64,000 bases of DNA, taken from positions 43,349,001 through 43,413,000 of the forward strand of contig CP142451.1 in NCBI GenBank assembly GCA_038049695.1, read 5' to 3'. Made by a program: the position numbers and the translations under genes. Numbering within the stretch: the stretch's first letter is position 1; every line of letters begins with the position of its first letter. The notes below the pieces were generated by a model that worked only from the letters and a program-made list of their open reading frames with translations, was not told where the DNA came from and did no database searches. Below, one piece after another: positions 53,915 to 64,000 of this stretch. This DNA is from Cinnamomum chago (Eukaryota > Streptophyta > Magnoliopsida > Laurales > Lauraceae).

Positions 53915-55665
53915 CTCTCCATGTGAAATCATGATCCCATGTTGTGTGGATATCAATCCTAGATTAATCAAAGGCATGGTGGTGCCCTTTAGGATGTTAT
54001 TTACTGCATAAATAGTGTGCAGAAATTTTTCCAGGTTGCTGGAATTTTTCCAGAACACAGTTTACTGCAGTTTCGGAGTGCAGGAATTTTTCCAGACTGC
54101 TGGAATAATTTCAGAATGCTATATAGTGCTGTACACAGCACAATGAATGCACTAATCTTTTTGGTTGCAGCCATATAATTGCATCCTTGATGGTTCGCAT
54201 GTATGTGTGTGGATTTGGATGTTTTTTAATTAGTTAGAAAGTGTACGATTGCGCGTTTAGCGATCATAGGAGGTTGTAATTTTTTCCTTGTTTTTATTCC
54301 AACTAGTCTTGATGTAAGCTTTCATAAAAAGCATAGGGATCTCCAATGTAATTTTTGGTTTTTGCTTTTCATGGGTTTGCTTGTATAAATTTATTTATTG
54401 TAACAAGCAAGGAGAAGAAAGCTTCAAAGATTGCATGGTTGCAAGTAGAAGAGGATTCCATGGTGGTGGAGGCAACGAAGGTTTCCTAGTGCGAAAAGGA
54501 CTCTTAACCAAGTATCCTAGTTGGATTAGGATTCCTAGTTGGATAAGGATTTGAAGTCCGAAGAGCAGGGAGCCATCAAGGATTGCATTCTTTTATTTGC
54601 TTTTATATATGGAATGCATGGTTGAATGCTTTATATAATTGCTATGTTTATCACCTAGTAACATGGCCACCACTAGGTTCTTAAAATTGGCATCTTTCTA
54701 TATTGGATTGTTTTTAGTTTGGCAAATTGTTTTAAACGGATCTTAGACCAGCACCTTCTATTTGTCTAAGGTTTAAAAATTGGATAGGGTTTAGTTTATC
54801 TTGGTACCCTAAGTTTCCAAAAGAGGCCAAACTAAAATCTAATATGTTGCTACCTTAGTGGGCCCATAACCCACAGGTCCCAAGTTAGGAAATTTGACCC
54901 TTTAAAGTGATTTGCTCAAATATTTTAAAGCAAAAGTTATTTATATTCAAGATGACTTAAGTCATTGAGTCATGAATTTAATTAACTAAGTTTGCTAGAT
55001 TTAAAAGGATTTTTTGAGTAACCAATGTAAAGGTCAAAAGAGCTTTTCTAAACCCTAGTGTTAAATAATCAAGTGGGAGAGGGGTTTGGAAAAACCCCAC
55101 GGCCTTCTATTTTCGGTTCATGCTATCTCAATGGAGTGTTGGTGGGAGCGGCCATCCCTTCGGTGGAGTTCTTTACTAAAGATCACTTCTATAGAATGTC
55201 AATGAAGTGTTGGTGGGAGCGGCCATCCCTTCGGTGGAGCTCTTTACTAAAGTTCACTTCAAGATTGGATTAAAGTCACTTCCCTTCGGAGGACTTGAGT
55301 CATAGACATTCTGGGAACGTTCATAAGAGATGGTAATACACTTGACATAAGACGGTAATAACCTCTCCCTAGGAGTTAGTGTTATTTGTCATATGAGGCC
55401 AAAAACAATCAGTGATTGGACTATCACTGGATATGCGTATCCAGACAGTGATGATCCAAATAAGCAGACCTTAACTCAACGTGACTGTAGGCTCGGCCAT
55501 CCCTTCGATGGAGGGTCTATGAGGAGGTTGAGACACTAATACATTATGATTAGGGTTAAATAATGTAAAAAGTCTTGTGCATGTTTTTTCCTTTTATTAC
55601 AAGCACCATATACATGTTACATATATACTGCCTGTCTAATTATAACCTGTTATATATCCAGAGAG
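53915..55665 (+). other. Copia untranslated leader
   Basis: About 1.75 kb without a long frame. It includes repeated 'gcaggaatttttccag'-type words (54010-54120) and a 71-bp tandem duplication starting 'gtgttggtgggagcggccat' at 55136 and 55207, with a further echo 'cggccatcccttcgatggag' near 55494. Confidence 0.7.
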
Positions 55666-57669
55666 ATGGGGAAGGATTCTTTTAGCCCGTTGATGAGTAT
55701 TCTGCGTGAGAACAAATTGACTGGCCCAAATTACGTAGACTGGAAAAGAAACCTTAACATAGTACTCATCGCTGAGGAGTACAAGTATGTTTTGTCGGAA
55801 CCCTGTCCTACCATTGATGATTATTCTACAGATGACCAGCTAGAGGCTGAAAGGAAATGGAAAAAGGCGAATAGCATGGCCAAATGCTACATGCTTGCTT
55901 CCATGTCCAACGTGTTGCAAACGCAGCATGAGCAAATGGACACAGCTTCTGATATCATGTTGTCCTTGTCTAAGATGTTTGCAGACAAAAGCAGGCCAGC
56001 TAGGCAAGCTGCTTTAAGGACAATCATGAATACTAGGATGGCTGAGGGAACACCTGTCAGAGAGCACATGCTCAAAATGATGGATTGTTTCAATGAAGCT
56101 GAGATCCTAGGGGCTGAGATTGATGCAGGGAGTCAGACCGATATGATTCTCGAAACTCTGCCGGAGTCTTTCAACCAGTTCAAGCTCAACTTCAACATAA
56201 GAAAGATGGACATGACTCTCTCTGAGTTAATGAAAGAACTCCAGGCGGCAGAGGCCATCATGAAGCCTAAAGGCCAAGTTCACTTTTCCCAGTCTTCCTC
56301 TAAACTTAACCCGAAAGGGAAAAAGTTCAAGAAGAAGCAGGGTAAGGAAAAAGGACAGAAAAAAGGCAATGCTGGAAAGAAGGACAAAGGTACAGGTGAA
56401 AAGCCCAAAGGAAAATGCTTCAAGTGCGGCCTCAAAGGTCACTGGAAGAAAGATTGTCCCAAGCTCCTAGGCTCAGATAAGAAAGGTATACCTCTTTCCT
56501 ACTACATTGAAACCTGTCATGTGGTTGATTCTACTGATTCATGGATAGTAGACTCTGGAGCCACTAATCATATCTGCAATTCATTGCAGGGGTTTCAGAT
56601 AATGAAAAAGCTTGAGAAAGGGGAGTTTGACCTTAGAGTTGGAAATGGAGCAAAGATTTGGGCTGTTGCAGTGGGAACTGTTACTTTACATTTTCCGCAT
56701 GATAGGATATTAGTTTTAAATAATGTTATCTATGTTCCGGACATAAGGAAGAATTTAATTTCAGTTTCCAGACTTATTGAATTTCATTATTCAGTTTCTT
56801 TCCATTCTGGTGTTGATATCAGTAGAAATGGAAATATTATATGTTCCGGTAGAATGCATGACAACTTATTTTATATATATCCTATTGCTCCCACACTGCA
56901 TAATGTACAACTAGAAAGCTCATCTTCCCTTAAGAGGAAGGTTTCTTCGACCAATGACACTTATCTTTGGCACTTACGTTTGGGTCATATTAACCTAAAA
57001 CGGATTCAGAGGTTGGTAGAGGATGGGCTTCTGAGCTCATTAGATCTCGAACCTTTACCTCAGTGTGAATCTTGTCTCATGGGAAAGATGACCAAAAGGT
57101 CATTCTCTGGAAAGGGACTGAGGTCAAAGGAGTTGTTAGAATTGGTTCACACTGATGTGTGTGGTCCTATGAACAAACTAGCGAGAGGAGGTTATGAGTA
57201 TTTCATCACCTTCACTGATGATTACTCTAGGTATGGATATGTGTACCTAATGCGACGCAAGTCTGAAGCGTTTGATAAGTTCAAACAATTTAAGGCTGAG
57301 GCGGAGTTACAACTAGGGAAACATATCAAAGCTCTTCGATCTGATAGAGGTGGCGAGTACCTCCTGGGTGAGTTCAAGGAGTACCTCACACAACATGGGA
57401 TTGTGTCTCAGTTGTCTGCACCGGGTACACCCCAACAAAATGGTGTAGCAGAGAGAAGAAACCGTACCCTTCTTGATATGGTAAGGTCCATGATGAGTCA
57501 TGCAACCCTACCCATATCTTTTTGGGGATATGCCTTAGAAGCAGCAGCATACATTTTGAATATGGTACCTTCTAAATCAGTACCTAGGACACCTCAAGAA
57601 ATGTGGACAGGTCGAAAACCCAGTTTAAGACATCCACATTTGGGGTTGTCCAGCCTATGTACTGAATGA
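55666..57669 (+). mobile_element. Copia gag-protease-integrase part
   Basis: An open stretch of 667 residues from MGKDSFSPLMSILRENKLTG. Domains: UBN2-type Gag (about 1-220); Lys-rich linker; CCHC knuckle CFKCGLKGHWKKDC (251-264); aspartic protease SWIVDSGATNHIC (Asp at 296); gag-pre-integrase with HLRLGH and CESCLMGK; integrase core with VHTDVCGPM, FTDDYSRYGYVY and a C-terminal PQQNGVAERRNRT glutamate, that is, the DDE set. It belongs to a broken element. Confidence 0.9.
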
Positions 57670-57700
57670 TAAAGCTACCAAGCTAGAACCCAGATCGGAA

Positions 57701-58838
57701 ATGTGCTACTTCATTGGGTATCCTAAGGGAACGAGAGGAGGCATCTTTTATCATCCAAAGGAGCAAAAGGTGCTTATCAGCACTCATACTAGATACTTAG
57801 AGGATGATTGCATGATGCACCAAGAGCTTGGTTGTAAAGAAACACTTGAGGAGATTCTTTTAGAAACTCCTGCAACATCTGTGCCAGATCCTGAGACTGT
57901 AGATAATCAAGACATTCCTTTTAACACTCCGGAGCCTCATCGTAGTGGGAGAATTTCTAGACCACCTGATAGATACCTAGGAGTGTCTTTTATGACAGAC
58001 TCCGAGGATCTGGTTGAAGATCCTACTAGTTACGATGAAGCAGTAACGGATATAGATGCTGACATGTGGCAGCAAGCGATGAAATCTGAATTGGATTCTC
58101 TGTATTCCAATCAAGTCTGGGAACTTGTGGATGCACCTGAAGGGATCAAACCCATAGGGTGCAAGTGGATCTACAAGAGAAAGAGAGGAGTGGATGGGAA
58201 GGTTGAAACCTTCAAAGCAAGACTGGTGGCGAAAGGATATACTCAGAAAGAGGGTATCGATTATGAGGAAACCTTCTTGCCAGTAGCCATGCTCAAGTCC
58301 ATAAGGATTCTCTTAGCCATCGCATGTCATTATGACTACGAGATATGGCAAATGGATGTCAAGACAGCTTTTCTTAATGGAAGTCTTGACGAATGCATCT
58401 ATATGATGCAACCAGAGGGTTTCATTGCTGGTGGCCAAGAGAACATGGTCTGTAAGCTTAAGAAGTCTATTTATGGACTTAAGCAAGCATCTAGGGCTTG
58501 GAACATCAAGTTTAATCAGGCAGTCAAATCCTTTGGCTTTGATCAAAACATTGATGAACCATGTGTGTATAAGAAAGGGAGTGGAAACGCAGTTGCATTT
58601 TTAGTCCTATATGTGGATGACATATTACTCATTGGAAATGATGTTGGCATGTTGTCGTCTGCTAAGGTTTGGTTATCATCTCAATTTCAGATGAAAGATT
58701 TGGGTGAGGCGAGCTATGTCTTAGGGATCAAGCTTTTGCGAGATCGCAAGAACAAGATGTTAGCCTTATCCCAATCTTCGTATATTGAGAAGATATTGGT
58801 CAAGTATAACATGCATGACTCCAAGAAGGGCTTGCTAC
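57701..58838 (+). mobile_element. Copia reverse-transcriptase part
   Basis: Integrase C-terminal end followed by RVT_2-type RT: SELDSLYSNQVWELVDAPEG, GCKWIYKRKRGVDGKVETFK, WQMDVKTAFLNGSLDECIYM, KSIYGLKQASRAWN and the active-site LYVDDILLIGND (YVDD at residues 304-307 of the open stretch). RNase H is not recognisable in what follows. Part of the broken copia element. Confidence 0.88.
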
Positions 58839-59415
58839 TTTTCATATCTTTTTGGAGCTGCACCACTGAAAATCACTTCAAACCTCATAAAGTCCATCAC
58901 TTCTTCGGCTTATGGAGTCTTCTGACTTAGGAAAGTAATCCAAGTTTATCCAAAAATCCACACTTACTTGCCTGATGAATCCTCTGATGGTACCCGATCA
59001 ACTGTAATTAGGTCTTGACATACTGCTCACATTCCTTACTGACGAACAATTGGTCGCAAATTCCTTCTCTAGCTCCATCTGTGACATCGAAAAGCTGAAA
59101 ATTCTGCCCAAGTCCTTCGAGAAACACATGCTAAGTCCACAAAACTCCGACTCTCTGGCGCGAAAATAAGGAAAAGGAACTAAATGTGGGTGCGGAGACA
59201 TTAAATTCTCCCCCACTAGAAAAGAATTTGGTCCCCCAAATTCTCTAACAAGAAGGACAAGAATAGGAGACAAAACTAATCTCCCCCACTAGAAGAAAAA
59301 CAGACACGAACTCACAGAAAAATCAACTAGAGAAAAGAAAACGAGTCCTCACCACACGTCTTAAGGTTCCTAGAGTGTTTTATTTCCTAGAAACTTGCCC
59401 GCTCTGATACCAGTT
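58839..59415 (-). other. Leader-side remnant of the Tekay-like element
   Basis: Between the copia remains and the LTR at 59416. The purine/pyrimidine-rich blocks 'ctcccccactagaa' occur twice (59210 and 59282). The minus-strand primer-binding site CTGGTATCAGAGC is at 59401-59413, two bases from the LTR, which fixes the gypsy element in minus orientation. Confidence 0.7.
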
Positions 59416-61105
59416 TGTCACGCCCCCAATCCGAGACATCGGGGGCGCGAAATGGGATTTAAGCATAAATATATTTTTCTCCCAAGATCCGCGTGTGTGA
59501 AGACAACACATTCCAACACCTTCTGAATATTTGCAGAAGCTTTCGTGGCGTTGCGACCCGGAGTCCGTGGCCATCGGATTCCGCGTCGCACTCAACCTCT
59601 AGCATATAGCTATAATATCAATAATCATCTCAGACTGGAGATAACTATCACAACAAAGTACAGAGCTGACAGTAACAGGATATTACTTTCCCAAATATGT
59701 TCCAGTTACAATTATCAATGTACATTAATTAAGAATCCCAAGAAAAAGGCTAATAAAAGCCATGCAACAATAAGCTATAATCACTACCCCAAATATGACG
59801 TAGCTCTGATGTCAAGCTCAATGTCTACATGACATAGCCGACAAAACAACCTGCAAAACATGGCTCCACAGCCAACCCAAGCACTCATCTCGAGACGAAG
59901 AAATCTGAACCTGAGTACCAACAGTAGTGGGTCAGACACGACGGTCTGGCAGGTGGATGAAAAGATAACAAATATACTAAAGAATAAAACATAAGATAAA
60001 TCATGCTATTCGATCAAATGCTGCATATAATTAATCGGGTGATAAATCATGGATCTCGGACAAAACATGTATTCGTTTCAAACGTGGGAAAAACATGAAG
60101 ATCTAATAAAATGTCTGTTCATTTACATCATCCATAAAGGCATAGATATTTGACAGTCGGGTGTTCGTCTAAAACATGTGTAAATATAGTGGTTTGACAA
60201 AACAAACGTTCATTTGAGACTTAAGTAAAAACATAAGTATACAACAAACCGAGTATTCATTTAAAGCATGTGTAACCAAAGAAATCTGACAAAACTAATG
60301 TTCATTTAAACATATTTCAAAGCATGGGTATTCAACAAATCGGGTATCATTTAAAAACAGGTATAAACATAGGATTCTGGCAAAACGCGTGTCATTTAAA
60401 ACATATTTCAAAGCATGGATATTTAACAATTTGGGTATTCATTTAAAACATGTATAAACATAGATATCTGACAAAGCAAATGTCATTTAAAACAAAACAC
60501 GGATATTTAACAATTCGGGTATTCCTTTAAAACATGTGTAATCATATAAATCTAGCAAAATCATTGATCGTTTGAAACATATGTAAAAGCATGGGTATTC
60601 ACCCAACCGGCATTCATTTAAAACATGTGCGTGTACAAAGAACAGAAAACGATATAATAATAACTGAATTTACATTGGAGAATATGAACACTTGTTTAAA
60701 TAACAACTTTCATAAAGGAAACGAATCATTTATCGGAAAGCAAGTAAGCAATATAAAACGTGTCGGGTATCCAAGGAATCGGGAACGGGCAAGATGGCAA
60801 TCACAAAAAGTTAAGTCCTCTATCACCGAAGTGACAAGAGTATAACGGGACGTTGGTCTCAGTCACACAAGGTGAGGAGACTCAACGCAAATCATATATA
60901 CAATATCAATATACGGGAACGGGACCACGGTAGCGAACCGGGTATCGGGATCCAAACTGCAGCTGGCGGGACGGGAGGGGGATCTCCAAGTCGGTGGATC
61001 AAACCGACAAGGTTATCCAAGCTTAGTGATGCCGACTCATAGGTCAAATAACAAATCGGGACATATGCAAGTAAATCAAGTACAATAAATAAACGGGTAA
61101 AACGG
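59416..61105 (-). mobile_element. Tekay-like 5' LTR, interrupted on the right (fossil)
   Basis: Minus-oriented LTR ending (element sense) GGGGGCGTGACA beside the primer site, the classic Del/Tekay arrangement. 60715-61075 closely follows 12530-12920 of the solo LTR. An array of about 87-bp repeats fills 60060-60630. Similarity to the solo LTR stops near 61100, where another element begins. Confidence 0.78.
60060..60630. repeat. Six-unit ~88-bp tandem array in the Tekay-like LTR
   Basis: Units carry 'gggtattcatttaaaacatg' and 'taaacatagatatctgacaaa' variants, with starts near 60159, 60249, 60340, 60432, 60514 and 60606. The solo LTR at 11907-15009 lacks the array, so it arose or expanded within one subfamily. 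Confidence 0.85.
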
Positions 61106-62532
61106 GGGTGCTCAAGGGCACTGACCGATCCTAAAATAGGGTTGCAATTATAAATTATTCTCCGCTATTATCTCTGCTTGCAAAAGCAGAGATGTTAACC
61201 GAGTATCGTATCCACTGGGACAAAAAGGCTAAGTTGCGTTGTTTCCTAAATTCCTAAACTAATCTTACTGGAAAACAAAGTTCTGATTATTAAACTAATC
61301 CTATTAGGAAGCGAAGTATTGGGTTTATGGGTTCTGATTTCTAAATTAACAAAGGTAAAGACAACTTTGATTCAATCAGAGAAAAGATTATCTAAGGGTA
61401 CGAATCCACTCTAACCTCACACGATGGAAAGTATAGACCTAGGGTTTTTCTGTCAACGCTATAGAGACTCGTCTTGGTTACAAACCTTCAGAGTCAACAA
61501 ATAAAGGATGTGGATGTAAATCGGGGCATAACCTATCTCTATGGCATAGATTATCCTAAATCTGACAAACACATTCATTCAAGCATCATTATATGACTTA
61601 GTATTCAAATCTACAAGATTAAAATACCAAAGAAAGAAATATTGCATTCATAAAATCCAATCAATGGATTAACATCTTGTCATATAATTAAAAGCGTTTA
61701 AAATAAACCCTAAACCTATACATCACCATAAACAAGAGGTTAGGGCTTCATCGCAACCCAAAGATAAGGAGTTAGTTACGCATGGAAGACGATTGGCAAG
61801 GAATCTCCGATGAAATCGCCATGGATGCTCTCCCCCAAGCTCCAAAACCTTCTCCAGACCTTCTCCCAAAGTGTGAATATCCTCAAAAACGAGGTTGGGG
61901 CTCTTATTTATAAGTTTTGGGATGAAAAAGGTCTTCAAAACGTGCAGGGGACGGACTCCCAGACGGTCTGGGCGTCCGGACGCCAGAAAACATTCCTGCG
62001 CGCAACTCTCTGCCTCCGGGCGTCCGGACGCCAGGACTCATCACAGCAAACTTCGCGAGGTCATATCTCCCTCGATATAGCTCTGATTTATATAATCTTG
62101 GACTCCACGGCTATTTACTCGAAAAGATCTTTCCAACGGTATGTAGATTTCACTAATCCGACACTCGAGTTCAAAGTTATGACCATTTCAAGTTGCTGCC
62201 CCTGAAAATTCCGAGAATAATGGTGCAATTAAAAGAACTTCCATGTTGGCATGCTATGGGGTGAGTGGGACCCATGTTGGACGTCCAAGGCATGTTTGGA
62301 GTCTTGCTTTGCTTTCTTATTTGAGTCTCCTCCCATATTTGGCACGCTTTCTTACTTGCAACTCCGGTTTGTCATGCTTTGTGAGATTTCTTCCATTTTA
62401 GCTCTGAATTTCGCTCCTTCCATCTGTAGTACCTACAAACAATAAAATAACATAATTAAGCTAATTAATCTCTTCCGACGGTATAACCAAGTCCTCATTA
62501 AGGGGCCTAAAATGTATCTTTTAGGCTCTCAT
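61106..62532 (-). mobile_element. Probable 3' LTR of another gypsy-like element (fossil)
   Basis: Similarity to the Tekay LTR ends here and a new repeat begins. On the minus strand it starts TGATGAGAGCCTAAAA, right after a purine tract (GTTGGGGGGGTG), as expected for a 3' LTR. The other end is near 61109-61122. It contains a minus-strand TATA box (revcomp of 'ttatttataag', about 61904-61914) and, just upstream of it, two perfect 14-bp palindromes. Phrases such as 'gtatcgtatccactgggaca' are common in plant gypsy repeats. The rest of the element is off-window. Confidence 0.55.
61971..62032. promoter_or_regulatory. Two GGCGTCCGGACGCC palindromes upstream of an LTR TATA box
   Basis: Perfect 14-bp palindromes at 61971-61984 and 62019-62032, 48 bp apart. 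A weaker 'cccagacggtctggg' palindrome lies at 61958-61972. They sit about 55-130 bp upstream of the minus-strand TATA box, the same layout as the palindrome arrays of elements 1-3 but with a different sequence. Confidence 0.7.
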
Positions 62533-64000
62533 CACACCCCCCCAACTTACACTTTGCTAGACCTCGAGCAAAGCTAAAGCTAAAACAAAGACTAACTAAG
62601 GCCACTTTCGTAGGGAGCACAGCTGCACTTAGCATGTGCAGCAAGCCTTTAAACCTCTAAGTTCCCCCTAGAGGACGAGTTATAGTCTTGTGAGGGTTTG
62701 CAGTGAATCTACCCACAAAATTCCTAAAACATAAAAGAAAAACAGGGAGTATTTTTCACCAAGGTATCTACGAACACCGGATATTCCTGATTTTGGGGTT
62801 TTCAATACACAACTCAAATGTGGTTCACAAATCCTATCTTTTGGTCAGAAATCCTTAAAATCATGCTGGAAAAATTGATCGTGCACGGTGAAAATTGTGT
62901 ATATATAGAAGCATGAAAGCATAAAACGATCCACTAACAATTTCTGTGAAAACACATCTTGTTTCTTTCAAAATGCTGGGCCACCGAACCTCAGTAAAAG
63001 TTAACATGATTCCTCTCAAGGCATTTGTGGTGGCTTTCACACTATTGTTTTTCAAAGGACATGACAACGCTATTTTGAAAAAAAAATTCGCTCTTTTTTT
63101 TATATATTTTATTTTTTTTTATTTTGTTTTTTTTAAACAAATGACTGTGCAATGCCTAGGTCCCTTAAGCTTTCTAATTAACCCATGTAACGAGCATTCA
63201 GCCAATCACTCCCAGGACAGATGTCTTTAGGGCACTAGGTATGGCAATACCCCTATGGGCTTACTGGCTCGAGTTAAAAAGGCTACGAACCCAAACTAGT
63301 CACAACTTTTTCTTCTTTTTTTTTTTTGTTAACGGTCCCTAACAATAGGTAGCCCTTTCCATATGCCCGACTTAAGTATAACCGAGGGTCAGCTTTCCAT
63401 CATAATTGTTCTGAAGTTTTCACTAGCATGAAAATCATAGTTTCACATTTCAAATTGTCTATATAATACGTGTTAAGTGAGAGATCAATAATTCAAAATT
63501 TTCTCAAAAACTCTTTCCTAAAACAAGATAGTGAACCCTTTTTCTCTTTTTCCTCACAAAAAGTTCCAAAAATCGGGGTATCTTCGTTTCATAAAAACCC
63601 GGTTAGAAATCTCCCGAAAGACTAACAACACTGGCAAAAACTATTTTTGTTTCTTTTTTTTTTTTTTTTTTTGAAACTAAAGGAAAAGACTACAAGTAAA
63701 AAGAACTAAAAACAAAGGAAAAGACTACAAGTAAAGAGAACTAAAAACCGCTAAAAACTACCCCTAGACTACTCCAAAGGTTAATACCCCACCCCCCAAC
63801 TTAACCTAACATTGTCCACAATGTTAAAAACAAAATAAAAGATAAAGGACAAGGAAAGTAAATGAAAAGGAGGGATATCACCTGGGTACCGCTTAACAAG
63901 AAGTGGAAGGGAGGAAAACGGGGAGGACGCCCCCCAACTCAGACCAAAGTACCTGCGGAATGTTAGCAGCAAGCACAATAAACAGAAACAAAGAAAACCT
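62533..64000 (-). other. Non-coding internal region of the last gypsy-like element
   Basis: No domain-bearing frame. Landmarks: C-runs in 'cacccccccaacttac' (62534) and 'ccccaccccccaactta' (63787), each followed by a 'cattgtccacaatgtt' or 'agacctcgagcaaag' box; T-runs at 63087-63140, 63311-63328 and 63650-63673. Such repeated purine tracts (minus strand) next to a 3' LTR fit gypsy 3' untranslated DNA. The element continues beyond the window. Confidence 0.45.

Larger units (their letters stand above)
51887..58838 (+). mobile_element. Ty1/copia retrotransposon with 2-kb LTR (fossil, incomplete)
   Basis: Plus-oriented. 5' LTR 51887-53901; tRNA-iMet primer site 53903-53914; long leader; gag-protease-integrase part (55666-57669) and RT part (57701-58838). 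No 3' LTR is present in the window. It entered the LTR of the Tekay-like element at the position corresponding to 59630/59631. The element is incomplete and has at least two breaks. Order gag-PR-INT-RT identifies copia; the exact lineage (Tork/Angela-like is possible) is not certain. Confidence 0.88.

Noticed and set aside
62946-63230. Open frame near the right end
   Set aside because: It runs through a long T tract and repeat-derived sequence; no domain and no start context.

Overview
The window looks like a piece of a large, repeat-rich flowering-plant nuclear genome. The evidence is plant-type Ty1/copia and Ty3/gypsy LTR retrotransposons primed by initiator-Met tRNA, a multi-exon plant hAT transposon, a fossil exon of a TGA-class bZIP gene, AT-rich spacers and no operon structure. 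I see no intact ordinary host gene and no tRNA, rRNA or CRISPR locus. The species cannot be named from the sequence.

Layout: 1-1623 is the end of a Del/Tekay-like gypsy LTR, followed by a truncated LTR of the main copia-like family (1624-2733). A short host stretch (2734-3378 plus 10948-11906) carries the last exon of a TGA bZIP gene, now a pseudogene, and is split by element 1 (3379-10942, TSD TTATG). A solo gypsy LTR follows (11907-15009, TSD GTTTC). A degraded hAT transposon lies at 16104-21089 with a visible exon-intron structure. A decayed 'putative gypsy-type transposon' protein locus and its GC-rich tandem repeats occupy 21098-25140. Gene-poor DNA follows, then element 2 (27313-34951, TSD CCATT). 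A promoter-bearing region with ~150-bp tandem repeats (34957-37990) leads into an old Tat/Ogre-like gypsy element (about 37990-51100), which is itself split by element 3 (39109-46446, TSD ACTGG). A Tekay-like element follows (LTR fragments at 51672 and 59416), with a 2-kb-LTR copia element inserted in one LTR (51887 to about 58838). The window ends in the LTR and untranslated part of another gypsy-like element (about 61106-64000).

The most interesting system is the family of elements 1-3. All three have full LTRs, target-site duplications, a primer-binding site, several polypurine tracts and one long intact ORF, but no protease, integrase, reverse transcriptase or RNase H. That ORF encodes a coiled-coil, CCHC zinc-knuckle, lysine-rich protein resembling the C-terminal half of a Sirevirus-type Gag. 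The family looks recently active: LTR pairs of element 2 look identical by eye and those of element 1 differ at about two sites. It therefore probably borrows the enzymes of an autonomous partner while keeping its own accessory Gag module. Its LTRs carry arrays of CGGTCGACCG-core palindromes just upstream of the TATA box and copies of the AACGG (MSA/MYB3R-type) motif. Gypsy LTRs in the same window carry the same or analogous palindrome arrays.
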